In this document: piece by piece, positions 1 through 9,400 of the stretch
How the letters are laid out: every line of letters begins with the position of its first letter
How positions within the stretch are numbered: position 1 is the first letter of the stretch
Origin: an uncultured delta proteobacterium
Lineage (GTDB): Bacteria; Myxococcota; Myxococcia; Myxococcales; 40CM-4-68-19
NCBI GenBank assembly: GCA_903911145.1
Contig: CAIWCD010000046.1
Span: forward strand, 86,350 to 150,349
Length of the DNA stretch: 64,000 nt
Direction: 5' to 3'
The notes under the pieces: model-generated
The model's input: the letters and a program-made list of their open reading frames with translations, nothing else
Database searches by the model: none
What the model was told of the DNA's origin: nothing
Position numbers and translations under genes: made by a program

Positions 1-783
1 CAGCTGCGGCTTCTCCGCCGAGCCCTGCGAAACGGCGAGGAAGAGATTCATCCCCATCTTCTCGATCGCGTTGCGGCCGTGCAGCTCAAAGGCGAGCCCG
101 TGCTTCTTCGCGACGGCCTCCGCTGCCTCCGCGAGCGCGCGCGGCGTCATCACGCTGGCCGGCTCATTGACGAGATCGCGGGCGAGGCAGGTGGCGTCGG
201 CGATCGCCGCCCCCTCTTCGATCGCGAGGTCGAGCGGCATCCTCTGCGAGGGACTCTTGAACTGCTTGTGCGCGGAATCGCCGTCGAGGAGCAGCCGCAG
301 CTCGGTCAGCTTCAGCGCGCGCTTCTCGGTGAGGTACTTGTCGAAACGATACGCACCCAGCGACGCGCCCTCGGTGAGCGCGCACAGCTCGGCGGCGAGC
401 GCCTGCGGGCCTTCGGCGCTCGGCCAGGAGATCGCGAGCGTCTTGACTCCCGCAGCCCTCGAGGCGCGCACGGACTTGGCCGCGCAGGTGCGCAGCGTCT
501 CGCGATCGCTCTCGGCATTGCGCGACTTGCCCAGGCCGATCACCAGCACGCGCTTGGCGCCGATCTTCTTCCCGCCCTGCAGCATCAACTGCTGGCCCTC
601 GCGTGCGCGAAACTCCTCGTCAGCGCTGGCGCGTGCGAACTGTCCGCCAAGCGCGCGATCGATGGCGCGTAGACGGGCATCGGCGTCAGGCCCGGAAAGC
701 GTTCCTTCGCGCACGAAGAGCGCGAGCAGATCGCAGATGTGCTTGGTCGGCAGAGCAGAAGCGAGGCGGGTTGTCAGCGACAT
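1..783 (-). CDS. pepA: Leucyl aminopeptidase (M17), C-terminal part beyond window
   Basis: The first 261 codons of a cytosolic M17 leucyl aminopeptidase, which removes N-terminal residues from peptides using two metal ions; the gene runs off the left edge. The frame is open to base 1. It shows the N-terminal macro-like domain and then the start of the catalytic domain, with ARDLVNEPAS, TPRALAEAA and MGMNLFLAVSQGS, all typical of the family. The metal-binding residues lie outside the window. The ATG at 783 has a GAGGAG ribosome-binding site and an in-frame TGA just upstream, so the start is firm. It is the last visible member of the minus-strand run aguB-aguA-kinase-pepA, 59 bases after the kinase. 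Confidence 0.9.
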   Translation of the reverse strand, partial: MSLTTRLASALPTKHICDLLALFVREGTLSGPDADARLRAIDRALGGQFARASADEEFRAREGQQLMLQGGKKIGAKRVLVIGLGKSRNAESDRETLRTCAAKSVRASRAAGVKTLAISWPSAEGPQALAAELCALTEGASLGAYRFDKYLTEKRALKLTELRLLLDGDSAHKQFKSPSQRMPLDLAIEEGAAIADATCLARDLVNEPASVMTPRALAEAAEAVAKKHGLAFELHGRNAIEKMGMNLFLAVSQGSAEKPQL

Positions 784-842
784 GGAGGCTCCTCTTCACC
801 GCGAGTGGGCCGCGGCGAGGGACGTGGGGAGATGGTTGGTGT

Positions 843-2111
843 TCAAAGCAAATCGAGATGGCTGTGCAGGAGTCGTTCGACGAGCTGTTCAGGAGTCAGC
901 GACAGGCGCGCCGCGAGAGTGATGAGTTGGCTCATCGAGGCCGCGTCGAGCGGAATGCGCAGGTCGGTGCGCTCCCCGCGTGCGAGCGGTCCGTCCGCGT
1001 GTGTCGGAATCGGAATGTTCGTGGGGCCCGACGAATAGGGCCCGGACGAGTAGGGCGCCGACGACATGTAGCGAGGCCCCGAGCCATGCTTCTCGGCCGC
1101 GAGAGCTTCGACATCGAGCTCGGAGAATCGTCCGCCGCTTAAGGAAGCGAGCCCGACGCCGCTGCCGAGCAGGCGCTTGCTCTCCGCCTCGATCTCGTCG
1201 GTGAAGAGCTGCTTGACGAAGGTCGCGAGGTGATTGTTCGACGGCGTGAATTCGTTGTTGGCGAGAAAGCGATCGAGCTCGAACTGCATCTCCCACGCAG
1301 TCTGGTAGCGGTTGTCCGGATTCTTCTCGAGCGCGCGCATGAGGATCTGCTCGACCGCTTCCGGCACGTCGGCCTTGAAGTAGCTCGGCCGGTAGATCTT
1401 GCCGTCGGTGATCGACTTGAGCAGCGCGATGTCGCTGTCGCCGGTGAAGAGCTTGAAGCCCGTCACCCACTCGTAGAGCACGACGCCGAGAGAGAAGAGA
1501 TCGCTTCTGTGATCGAGCGGCCGGCCCGCGCACTGCTCGGGCGACATGTAGCTGAGCTTGCCCTTGATCTCTCCCGCGCGCGTCTGCTCAACGATGTTCG
1601 CGGCCTTGGCGATGCCGAAGTCGAGGATCTTCACGCCGCCGTCGAAGGTGACGAAGATGTTCTCCGGCGTCACGTCGCGGTGGACGATGCCGAGCGGCTG
1701 TCCGCGCGCGTCGGTCTTCTGGTGCGCGTAGAAGAGCCCCTCGAGCACCTGCGACGCGATCTTGCACGCGTAGACGATGGGGAAGCTGATCCCCTGCAGC
1801 TCCGCCTTGGGAACCACGCGGCGCATGTCGCGGCCGAACAGGTACTCCATCGCGATGAAGAAGCTGTCGCCGACTTTGCCGAGGTCGAGGATCTGCACGA
1901 CGTTGTGGTGATTGAGCTGCGCGGCAAGCTTCGCCTCGTTGAGAAACATCCTCACGAAGCTCTTCTTATCCGAGAGGTGCGGTCGGATTCGCTTGAGCAC
2001 GACCGGCTTCTCGAACCCCTCGAGGCCCGTCTGGCGCGCGAGGAAGATCTCCGCCATCCCGCCAATGGCGAGGCGATCGAGCAACTCATATTTGCCGAAC
2101 AGTTGCTGCAT
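843..2111 (-). CDS. Soluble eukaryote-like Ser/Thr protein kinase
   Basis: A 422-residue kinase of the bacterial Pkn type that phosphorylates Ser/Thr on protein targets. The kinase domain covers about residues 7-270: glycine loop LAIGGMAE, ATP-anchoring Lys40 (VVLKR), HRDVTPEN with the catalytic Asp at 144-149, DFG at 164-166, and SYMSPEQ in the activation segment. The rest is Ser/Gly/Pro-rich (repeated YSSGP) followed by a short C-terminal helix. No membrane span is seen, so it should be cytosolic. The open frame extends 24 codons upstream, but the ATG at 2111 sits directly before the kinase fold (MQQLFGKYELL). Key residues fall at the same positions as in the kinase at 57223-59004, so the two are paralogues. 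The substrate is unknown. Confidence 0.9.
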   Translation of the reverse strand: MQQLFGKYELLDRLAIGGMAEIFLARQTGLEGFEKPVVLKRIRPHLSDKKSFVRMFLNEAKLAAQLNHHNVVQILDLGKVGDSFFIAMEYLFGRDMRRVVPKAELQGISFPIVYACKIASQVLEGLFYAHQKTDARGQPLGIVHRDVTPENIFVTFDGGVKILDFGIAKAANIVEQTRAGEIKGKLSYMSPEQCAGRPLDHRSDLFSLGVVLYEWVTGFKLFTGDSDIALLKSITDGKIYRPSYFKADVPEAVEQILMRALEKNPDNRYQTAWEMQFELDRFLANNEFTPSNNHLATFVKQLFTDEIEAESKRLLGSGVGLASLSGGRFSELDVEALAAEKHGSGPRYMSSAPYSSGPYSSGPTNIPIPTHADGPLARGERTDLRIPLDAASMSQLITLAARLSLTPEQLVERLLHSHLDLL

Positions 2112-2217
2112 GGAGTTCAAGCTCCCCAGGCGCTCGCCCCCGCGCTTGGGAGAGGAGGTACGGCTTCTTCGCGCAGCCCGCAAGAGCGAATGCCGCGCAA
2201 GCCCCCCGGAGAAATCT

Positions 2218-3336
2218 CTAGGCCGGCTCCTGCTGCGTCATGCAGTGCAGCGTGCCGAGGCCCCAGACGAGGTCGACTGCATGGATGCCGACGACGCGCC
2301 GTCGGGGAAACAGCTTCGCGATCAGATTCAGCGCGACGCGATCGTTGGGATCGTTGAACGTCGGAACGATCACCGCCGCGTTGCCGATATAGAAATTCGC
2401 GTAGCTCGCCGGAAGCCGCTGCCCATCGAGGAGAAGCGGCGCGGGCATCGGCAACTCGAGCACGTGAAGGGGGCGCCCATCCTGATCCTTCGCCTTCTTC
2501 AAGCGGCGCAGGTTGTCCTGCAGACGCGCGTAGTTTTCATCGCTGCGATCGCGCTCGACCGCCAGCAGCACGGTCCGCGCATCGACGAAGCGGGCGAGAT
2601 CATCGACGTGTCCGTGCGTGTCGTCGCCGACGATTCCCTCGCCGAGCCAGATGGTGTGGCGCGCGCCGAGTTGCTCCGCGAAGAGCTGCTCGTACTCGTC
2701 TCGCGTCATGCCCGGGTTGCGCACCTGCACATCCGAGAGAAGGCACTCTTCGGTCGTGAGCAGCGAGCCGCGGCCGTTCACATCGATTGCACCGCCCTCG
2801 AGGACGACGCGCTTTCCTTCGCGCATCGGCGTCCAGATTTCGAGTCCGAGCCGGCCCGCGACCGAGAGCGGCAGCAGCGCATCGCGCTTGTGATTCGGAT
2901 ATTTCGCCCAGCCGTTGAAGTGGCACGATGAGAGCGCGCGCGAGCCATCCTTGTGCCGGAGAATCTGCGGCAGCGAATCGCGCGTCCAGACGCGGTCGGT
3001 CGGCGCGCGCACGAAATCGATCTCGCGCAGATCGACGCCGACGCGCTTGAGGAGCGTGCGCGCGCTCTTCTCCAGCGCGGCCGTGCCGACGAAGATACGC
3101 ACGCGTTCGCCCTGCGCGAGCTGGCGGACAGCCTCGGCGAAGACCCACGGGATCGGCGCGATCTTTCCCGGCCAATCCTCCTCTTCGTGCGGCCAGGCGA
3201 GCCAGGTGGCAGCGTGCTCTTCCCACTCGGCGGGCATGAAGAATCCGCGCGACGCGGGTGTCTCGGCCGCGTCTGCTGAGTCGCGCGCGACCTTGCTGGG
3301 CGCAGCTTTGCGCGCTTTCGCTGCGGCCGCACTCAT
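2218..3336 (-). CDS. aguA: Agmatine deiminase
   Basis: Hydrolyses agmatine to N-carbamoylputrescine and ammonia, a step from arginine to putrescine in the cytosol. The 372-residue protein carries the family signatures FFMPAEWEEHAATWLAWPH near the N-terminus, EGGAIDVNGRG, GDDTHGHVDDLARF, and the C-terminal GLGTLHCMTQQEPA, whose Cys is the catalytic nucleophile of this guanidine-modifying family. The ATG at 3336 overlaps the stop of aguB by four bases (ATGA) and has GGAG upstream, which implies translational coupling and fixes the start; the longer open frame upstream lies inside aguB and is rejected. A short Ala/Lys-rich lead of about 30 residues precedes the catalytic fold. Confidence 0.95.
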   Translation of the reverse strand: MSAAAAKARKAAPSKVARDSADAAETPASRGFFMPAEWEEHAATWLAWPHEEEDWPGKIAPIPWVFAEAVRQLAQGERVRIFVGTAALEKSARTLLKRVGVDLREIDFVRAPTDRVWTRDSLPQILRHKDGSRALSSCHFNGWAKYPNHKRDALLPLSVAGRLGLEIWTPMREGKRVVLEGGAIDVNGRGSLLTTEECLLSDVQVRNPGMTRDEYEQLFAEQLGARHTIWLGEGIVGDDTHGHVDDLARFVDARTVLLAVERDRSDENYARLQDNLRRLKKAKDQDGRPLHVLELPMPAPLLLDGQRLPASYANFYIGNAAVIVPTFNDPNDRVALNLIAKLFPRRRVVGIHAVDLVWGLGTLHCMTQQEPA

Positions 3337-4268
3337 CGCGATCCGCTCCCGCCCGCGCTGCCCGTTCCATCGAGGTAGCGCTGCGTGATCCCGCCGTACG
3401 CGTCGATTCGCCGGTCGCGAAGGAAGGGCCAGTTGCGCCGCACCGATTCCTGGTGTGCGGGATCGCACTCGACGACGAGGATCTCTTCGTCTGTGCGCGA
3501 GCCCTCCTTCAGGACGACCCCGAACGGATCGCTGACGAACGAGCCGCCCCAGAACTCGAGGCCGCCCTCCTTCTTGCCCGCGACTTCGGTGGCGCCTTCG
3601 TGTCCGACGCGATTGACCGCGCAGACGTAGACGCCATTGGAGATCGCGTGCGCGCGCTGCATGGTGCGCCACGCGTCTGCCTGCGCTGCTCCGTACTGCG
3701 CCTTCTCGCTCGGATGCCAACCGATCGCGGTCGGGTAGAAGAGGACGTCGGCCCCTTGCAGCGCCGTGAGCCGCGCGCCTTCCGGGTACCACTGGTCCCA
3801 GCAGACGAGCACGCCGAGCTTGGCGAACTTCGTCTCGAAGGCGCGGAAGCCGATGTCGCCTGGCGTGAAGTAGTACTTCTCGTAGTAGAGCGGATCGTCC
3901 GGAATGTGCATCTTCCGGTACATTCCCAGGAGCGATCCGTCCGCGTCATGGACCACCGCGGTGTTGTGGTAGAGGCCCGCCGCGCGCCGCTCGAAGAGAG
4001 AGCCGACGATCACCACGCCGCACTCCTTCGCGATCTGCGAGAGGACCTTCGTGCTCGGGCCAGGAATGGGCTCGGCAAGATCGAACAGCGCGGAATCCTC
4101 GCGCTGGCAGAAGTAGTGCGAGGTGAAGAGCTCCTGCGTGCAGACGATCTGCGCGCCGAGCTTCGCCGCCTCACGGATGCGCGCGACGATCTTCTCGCGA
4201 TTGGCCTCGGGGTCCGCGTCGCAATGCATCTGCACCAGACCGACGGAGAACTTCTTCGTCTTTGACAT
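3333..4268 (-). CDS. aguB: N-carbamoylputrescine amidase
   Basis: Hydrolyses N-carbamoylputrescine to putrescine, CO2 and ammonia, completing the agmatine route started by the product of the overlapping downstream gene aguA. This 311-residue nitrilase-superfamily enzyme shows the Glu-Lys-Cys triad in order: QELFTSHYF (Glu), YRKMHIPDD (Lys) and LVCWDQWYPEGARL (Cys), the last being the form typical of carbamoylputrescine amidases rather than general nitrilases. The ATG at 4268 is the first gene of the minus-strand run and faces the divergent outer-membrane gene. Confidence 0.95.
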   Translation of the reverse strand: MSKTKKFSVGLVQMHCDADPEANREKIVARIREAAKLGAQIVCTQELFTSHYFCQREDSALFDLAEPIPGPSTKVLSQIAKECGVVIVGSLFERRAAGLYHNTAVVHDADGSLLGMYRKMHIPDDPLYYEKYYFTPGDIGFRAFETKFAKLGVLVCWDQWYPEGARLTALQGADVLFYPTAIGWHPSEKAQYGAAQADAWRTMQRAHAISNGVYVCAVNRVGHEGATEVAGKKEGGLEFWGGSFVSDPFGVVLKEGSRTDEEILVVECDPAHQESVRRNWPFLRDRRIDAYGGITQRYLDGTGSAGGSGSR

Positions 4269-4362
4269 GGCGCGCGTTGCAGCACGGGCGGCGCGGCGCT
4301 GTCAATCGACTCCCGCTGTCTCGGACGCAGATCGATCGAAGTCGCGTGATAGATCTCGTTCT

Positions 4363-6000
4363 GTGCTCGACCGGTTCGCGACAGCTGCACTCGCTCTCAT
4401 TGTGATTTGCGCCTCCGCGTCCGTGGCCGCCGAACCGGACGGCCCACCGGCCCCCGTCTTCGTCAAGGACACGCACGAGCAGACGGAGCTTGTGCTCTTC
4501 ACCGGCAACGTCCTCTTCAATGACTTCACGTATCGCTCGGTGCTTCAGCTGCCGAAGAGCGCTGCGGCCAACAAGAAGACTGCGCAGCTCGTGCTGGTGC
4601 AGCTCACCCGCTTCCTCAAGCGGGCCGGCTACGATCTCGCGCAGGTCGATGTCGAGGTGGACGACGAGGTGCTGCGCGTCTCGATCGACGAGGGGCGCCT
4701 CGACAAAGTGGTGATCACCGGAGAGAGCGCGGTCAACACGGTGCGGCTGCGATTGCAGCTGGCGCTTCCCTTCGAAATCTTCAATCGACCCGAGCTCGAG
4801 GCGAGACTGCGCGCGCTCTCATCGCGCATGGGCCTGACCGACGCGAGCTACCAGCTCGTTCGCACGCAGGACCGCCCCGAGACGACGCGACTGCTCGAGC
4901 GCAGCGGAGCGCTCGACGAGCTGCGCGAGGCCGGACTTGTCTCCGAGCCAGGCGTCTACGAGCTGCACATTTCGATTCGGCAAGGAGGGTGGGGCAGCGG
5001 CTTCTCGCCCGAGATCATCATCGGAGGTCTCGACGGCATCGGCATCGGCGGCACGCTGCGCGGCGCGCGCCTGCTGCCGGTCGATGACCGCTGGGAGATG
5101 CGCCTTCGCGCCGGCTTCGCGTCGCTCCCATCTCTCGACCAGAGAGGCTCTCTCTTCGTGTTGTCGCGCGCGCTCGCTGAACTCCACTACTGGGCGCCGC
5201 CACTCTGGGGCGACAGCTTCCGCCCCGGCCTGCTCATCAGCTCCGATCTCCTCGAGCAGTCGCGTCACGATGTCGGCTACAACCTCTTCCGGCGCGAAAC
5301 GCTGCAGGCCGCTGTGGGCGTGAGCGATACGCTCAGCCCTCGCGTCTTTATTGCTGGCGGCGTTGGTGTCGATGCACGCTGGTTCTTCGACCTCGACGAT
5401 CCCGACGAGACCGGCACACCGATGCAGCCGCCGATCCCGCGGCAGATCCGGCCGTTCTTCATTGGCGCGCTCAGGCTCACACTCGACCCGGGAGAGCTGC
5501 GCTCCGACTTTCGCAACCCCGTCACCATCACGGCGCAGGTCTTCCGCGAGTCGTTTACCAATGGTCGTCTCGCGTATCGCGTCAACGCGGGAATGGACTA
5601 CGCCATCCCCTTCGGGTGGCACGAACTGCGCGCCGATGCGCACGCATTTTCACTCGGCGGCGACTCGCAGTTCTTCGACGAGGAGTCGCTCGGCAACTAC
5701 CTGCAGAGCGTCTTCAACGACGTCTTCACGCAGCATCTCGTCGAAGTCGGTGGCGAGTTCCGCTACTCGCTGCTGCGCGACCAGTTCAAGGTCTCGGTGC
5801 TCGCGCATGCGCTGGCGTTCGGCCGCCTCAACCCGCAGCCGGGACTGCCCGAGCGCGGCTCCTTCGCGGGCTGCGTCGGCATCGGATTCCACTCGCTGGT
5901 CTGGGACGCGATCAACGTCGACGCTGATTTCTCGATGGGCCGACGCGCGGGGCAGACGAGCGGCCTCGCGTTCAGCTTGAACTTGTCGCAGGTCTATTAG
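4363..6000 (+). CDS. Putative outer-membrane protein with POTRA-like domain and C-terminal barrel
   Basis: An exported protein of about 545 residues. From the GTG at 4363 it has a signal peptide (hydrophobic ATAALALIVICASASVAA, cut before EPDG). A region of about 150 residues then resembles a POTRA fold (FLKRAGYDLAQVDVEVDD, LRVSIDEGRLDKVVITGE), as in BamA/TamA/FhaC-type proteins. The C-terminal half is rich in alternating and aromatic residues and ends SGLAFSLNLSQVY, consistent with an outer-membrane beta-barrel. An in-frame ATG at 4267 would add 32 polar residues before the signal and overlap the divergent aguB start; I prefer the GTG, but neither has a strong ribosome-binding site. The last 29 bases overlap the convergent gene. 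The substrate or role is unknown. Confidence 0.7.
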   Translation: MLDRFATAALALIVICASASVAAEPDGPPAPVFVKDTHEQTELVLFTGNVLFNDFTYRSVLQLPKSAAANKKTAQLVLVQLTRFLKRAGYDLAQVDVEVDDEVLRVSIDEGRLDKVVITGESAVNTVRLRLQLALPFEIFNRPELEARLRALSSRMGLTDASYQLVRTQDRPETTRLLERSGALDELREAGLVSEPGVYELHISIRQGGWGSGFSPEIIIGGLDGIGIGGTLRGARLLPVDDRWEMRLRAGFASLPSLDQRGSLFVLSRALAELHYWAPPLWGDSFRPGLLISSDLLEQSRHDVGYNLFRRETLQAAVGVSDTLSPRVFIAGGVGVDARWFFDLDDPDETGTPMQPPIPRQIRPFFIGALRLTLDPGELRSDFRNPVTITAQVFRESFTNGRLAYRVNAGMDYAIPFGWHELRADAHAFSLGGDSQFFDEESLGNYLQSVFNDVFTQHLVEVGGEFRYSLLRDQFKVSVLAHALAFGRLNPQPGLPERGSFAGCVGIGFHSLVWDAINVDADFSMGRRAGQTSGLAFSLNLSQVY

Positions 6001-6571
6001 CGGCCGCAGGCGCGGGGTTGGTCGTCTCGAAATGCATCTCGAGCGCGAGCGACAGCACGATCGCGTCAGCCGTGACCTCGAGCGATGAGCGACCCGTCGC
6101 AAGCGTGAAGGCCGCGAGCGGCGCGGCTTTCGGTGAGATCGCGAAGCGGTGGGTCAGCGTCTTCGCGAAGTCCCATCCCAGCGGTTTGTCGAGAGCTGCG
6201 AGTCCATCGTTGATCAGCGGCACCAGCGTCGATTCGATCATCTTCGGAACATTTTTCAAATCCAGCTGCTCGAGCTTCAGCTCGAAGACGAGCTTGCCCG
6301 CTTCTGGCGCGGGCGCGAGCGACGGGATGAGAACGAACGTTGCGCTCTCGAGCGTGAGCGGAATCGCAACGCCGGCCACCGACCACTGCACATGGGCTTG
6401 CGTGCGCAAACGCACGCCCCGCGCGGGCAGGAACTCGATCAGGCTCGGTGGCTCGATGGTGAAGAAGCGGTCCTGCGTCGCGCTGCCGAGCTTGACCCGA
6501 AGCGGAGTCACCTCGCGCAAGAGTTCGGAGAGCGTCGCGCGATCGATGGTGGCCGTCAGCTGCATAGGCAT
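5972..6571 (-). CDS. Hypothetical protein
   Basis: A protein of about 199 residues that I do not recognise. It lacks a signal peptide and membrane span, has a balanced composition with many alternating hydrophobic residues (LRTQAHVQWSVAGVAI, FELKLEQLDLKN) suggesting a beta-rich fold, and ends in an Ala/Pro-rich tail. Possible starts are GTG 6589, ATG 6571 and ATG 6565; none has a good ribosome-binding site. It follows the PF10023-type peptidase on the same strand after about 60 bases, and its 3' end overlaps the convergent outer-membrane gene by 29 bases. Confidence 0.65.
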   Translation of the reverse strand: MPMQLTATIDRATLSELLREVTPLRVKLGSATQDRFFTIEPPSLIEFLPARGVRLRTQAHVQWSVAGVAIPLTLESATFVLIPSLAPAPEAGKLVFELKLEQLDLKNVPKMIESTLVPLINDGLAALDKPLGWDFAKTLTHRFAISPKAAPLAAFTLATGRSSLEVTADAIVLSLALEMHFETTNPAPAAANRPATSSS

Positions 6572-6627
6572 TCGCGGAGCGTGAGGCACGACGTGCGCGG
6601 CTGCAACAGCGTTCGCGCGCTCGTCGG

Positions 6628-7725
6628 TTACTTCACGAGCGTGGGCGCGGGTATCCGCTCGGCCACGCGCTCGAGGAGATCATCGAGCGTTGCCTCGTTC
6701 GACGAGGCAACCTGCGCCGGATCGAGCTTGCGCAGCGCCGAGAAGAAAACGCGCCAGTCGTCGCCGCAGGCCGCGAGGAGCCGTGCGAACCCACGCTGTC
6801 CCGCGGAGTAGGTGCGGTGGCCGGAGAGGACAGCGTTGTTGAGCGGCCGGATCGAATGGAGCGCCTGCGCGAGTTCGGCCAACGTCGCGGCTTTCTTCGC
6901 GCGCTTCTCTTCGTCCGACAGAGACGAGGCATAGAGCGCCTCGAGTTGCGCGGTCGCAGCGTGCAGCAGCTTCGCTCTGGCCGCGCTGCGAGCGCGCTGC
7001 GCGGTCCACGCGTGCGCTTCTCGCGAGGTTGCATGCGCGGAGAGAAAGCGGGGCGTGAGGCGCAGGGCGACAAACTCGGCAAGGCCCTCATTGAACGACG
7101 ATTGGCCCGGCAGGTAGAGCGTCGCGTGAGCGGACTCGTGCAGCACCGTCTCCGCGAGATCTCCAAGGGCCGCGTCGTGGGCTGTGGGCGTGATCATCGA
7201 GGAGAGCAGCGGATCGTCGAACCAGCCGAGCGTGGAGAATGCGGCGGCGCCGCGCACGGAGACGTCGAGCTTCTGCGCCGAGAGTGTCGCGGCGAAATCC
7301 TTCGCTGCGCGCAGCTCAAACCAGCCGAGGTAGGGAACGGCGCCCGCGATGGGAAATTCGAAGAGGCGAGGTGCGAGCGAAAACTCAGGGCACGCGCTCA
7401 CCACCCAGACTGCGGCGGGGCGATCGAGCTGCGTGTAGCGCTGGTCGTTCGCCGTGGGCGTCAGACCCATCGACTCGCCGAACTGCTTCACAAGGGGAAC
7501 GGCGGCGAGGAGCAAGGCGAGCCGCGGCGCTGTGTCCGGACGCTCGAGCAGCTCTTCGTTGGGACGCGCGGACGTGAGCAGCGTGAACTCTCCCGCGCCC
7601 GCCTGCAGCGCGTAGTGCAGGGAGAAGCAGCCGCTCAGTCCAAACGCCAAGAGCAGCAAGCCCGCACCCAGCAAGGCCGCGCGTGATTTCGCCGAACGGG
7701 CGTGGATTGCGTTCACGGCGCTCAC
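6628..7725 (-). CDS. Putative zinc aminopeptidase lipoprotein (PF10023-like)
   Basis: A 365-residue exported protein with a lipobox (LLLLAFGLSGC, Cys at about residue 32), so it is probably anchored in a membrane facing the periplasm. The central HESAHATLYLPG has the HExxH zinc-protease motif, followed by FNEGLAEFVA, which supplies the downstream Glu; this arrangement and the surrounding sequence match the putative aminopeptidase family PF10023. Translation begins at a GTG that overlaps the stop of the amidase gene by four bases (GTGA), so the two are coupled. The name rests on motif recall, and peptidase activity is inferred. Confidence 0.8.
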   Translation of the reverse strand: MSAVNAIHARSAKSRAALLGAGLLLLAFGLSGCFSLHYALQAGAGEFTLLTSARPNEELLERPDTAPRLALLLAAVPLVKQFGESMGLTPTANDQRYTQLDRPAAVWVVSACPEFSLAPRLFEFPIAGAVPYLGWFELRAAKDFAATLSAQKLDVSVRGAAAFSTLGWFDDPLLSSMITPTAHDAALGDLAETVLHESAHATLYLPGQSSFNEGLAEFVALRLTPRFLSAHATSREAHAWTAQRARSAARAKLLHAATAQLEALYASSLSDEEKRAKKAATLAELAQALHSIRPLNNAVLSGHRTYSAGQRGFARLLAACGDDWRVFFSALRKLDPAQVASSNEATLDDLLERVAERIPAPTLVK

Positions 7726-9260
7726 GCTTCAGTGCGCGCGGCGGGAGCCTGCGCAGACATCGTCGGCTTTCGCTGCGCCCACGGCCTCGCCTGCTCGAGC
7801 TGCCCTGCGAGTCGCAAGAGTCCCGACTCATCAAATGGCCGACCGATGAACTGCACGCCGATGGGGAGCTGCGCGCTGTTCCAGAAGAGCGGCACCGACA
7901 TCGCGGGCAGGCCGAAGAGATTGGCGACGGCAGTGAAACCGGCGAACTCGAACGCTGTGTCGGCGATGCGATCGAGCACCGCGTTCATCGCGAAGTCGAG
8001 AGGGAAGCGGCGCAGCGCGTGCATCGCAACCCGCTCGGCTGGCTTCTGCGCGAGCGCGCCGAGGAGCAGCGGGGGCGCGCCCAGCACGGGCGTGAGCACC
8101 GCATCGTAGCTCGCGGCCCAGCGTGCGTAGGACCTGTGCGCGGTGTGGATCGTCTGCAGCGCCAGCTCGAGATCGAGCGCGCTCTTGCGCTCACCAATCT
8201 GTCCGAGCATCCACGTGCCGAGCTCGAACTGGTCCGCCGTCGGCTTGCGGCCCATCATCTCGGCAACCGTCCGAATCTCGCAGGCCGTCGAGGCCGCGAC
8301 GACGGTGAGATAGGCGCGGGTCAACGTCTTCGCATCGATCGGCGGATGGCCCTCCTCGACCTCGTGGCCGAGCGAAGCGCAGAGCGCGGCGGCATCGCGC
8401 ACGGCCGTGACGCAATCCGCGTGCACCTGCGCGCCGAGCAGCGAGCGCGCAGTGAAGGCCAGGCGCAGCTTTCCGGGCGCGCGCGAAACCTCCTCGAGAA
8501 ATGGACGTTCCGGCGGCGGAGCAGAGTAGGGCGCGCCGGCGTCGGGGCCGTGCGTTGCGTCGAGCGCCGCTGCGCTGTCGCGAACCGAGCGGGTCAGCAC
8601 GTGCTCGACGGCGATGCCGTTCCAACCCTCGCCGACGTCTGGCCCAAGCGGATTGCGTCCGCGAGATGGTTTGAGTGCAAACAATCCGCAGCACGAACCG
8701 GGAATGCGCAGCGACCCGCCGCCGTCTCCTCCGTGTGCCATCGGGACGTATCGCGCCGCCACCGACGCAGCGGAGCCGCCACTGGAGCCACCCGGCGTGC
8801 GCGCGCGATCCCAGGGGTTCCTGCAGGGCCCCCACAACTCCGGCTCTGTGACAGGCAGGAGGCCCAGCTCAGGCGTGTTCGTTTTTCCCGCGATGACGAG
8901 TCCCGCCGCCTCGTAGCGGCGCACCAGCTCGCTGTCGTGATCGAGGGGCGTCTTTGCGAGAAAGCGTGAGCCGCACGAGGTCGGCACGCCGCTCATCGTC
9001 TGCAGCAGATCCTTGAGCAGAAACGGGACGCCGCGAAACGCCTGCGTGCGCTCGCCCGCTCCTGGCGCGGCCGCGAGCATCTTTGCGCGGGCTCGGGCAC
9101 GATCGAAAAGCTTCACCACCACGGCGTTGAGTTCGCCATCGCGGGCCTCGACCCGCGCGATCGTCGCCTCGAGCAGTTCCAGCGGAGAGACGGCTCGCTC
9201 GCGGACCAACTGCGCCAACCCGAGCGCGTCGTGACTGTCCAACAGACTCTCAATCGACAT
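7722..9260 (-). CDS. Amidase-signature family amidase
   Basis: A 512-residue enzyme of the amidase-signature family, which cleaves C-N amide bonds; the substrate cannot be told. The Ser-cisSer-Lys triad is present: Lys83 in FLLKD, Ser159 in [12 protein letters not shown], and nucleophile Ser183 in [11 protein letters not shown], with the expected 24-residue gap between the serines. Overall it resembles aryl-amidase and 6-aminohexanoate-cyclic-dimer-hydrolase-like members more than GatA, and no gatB/gatC lies nearby. The ATG at 9260 has AGAGGAA upstream; an in-frame extension upstream encodes a signal-like stretch but lacks support. It is coupled to the following peptidase lipoprotein. Confidence 0.88.
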   Translation of the reverse strand: MSIESLLDSHDALGLAQLVRERAVSPLELLEATIARVEARDGELNAVVVKLFDRARARAKMLAAAPGAGERTQAFRGVPFLLKDLLQTMSGVPTSCGSRFLAKTPLDHDSELVRRYEAAGLVIAGKTNTPELGLLPVTEPELWGPCRNPWDRARTPGGSSGGSAASVAARYVPMAHGGDGGGSLRIPGSCCGLFALKPSRGRNPLGPDVGEGWNGIAVEHVLTRSVRDSAAALDATHGPDAGAPYSAPPPERPFLEEVSRAPGKLRLAFTARSLLGAQVHADCVTAVRDAAALCASLGHEVEEGHPPIDAKTLTRAYLTVVAASTACEIRTVAEMMGRKPTADQFELGTWMLGQIGERKSALDLELALQTIHTAHRSYARWAASYDAVLTPVLGAPPLLLGALAQKPAERVAMHALRRFPLDFAMNAVLDRIADTAFEFAGFTAVANLFGLPAMSVPLFWNSAQLPIGVQFIGRPFDESGLLRLAGQLEQARPWAQRKPTMSAQAPAARTEA

Positions 9261-9400
9261 GACGTTCCTCTTCCCGTGTCGGTGCGCGCAGCGCGGGTCG
9301 TTTGCGCGCGAGGGCAGTGCGCTTGCGAATATCACGCTCGCGATCGTCGTCGCGCAGAGAGCAGCGCGCGCTCGCGTCCTGTGCGAGAACTTCACGCGCC

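Noticed and set aside
839..852. GTGTTCAAAGCAA shared with 56827-56839
   Set aside because: A single short match in unrelated contexts (kinase 3' end and a coding region); no sign of a repeat family.
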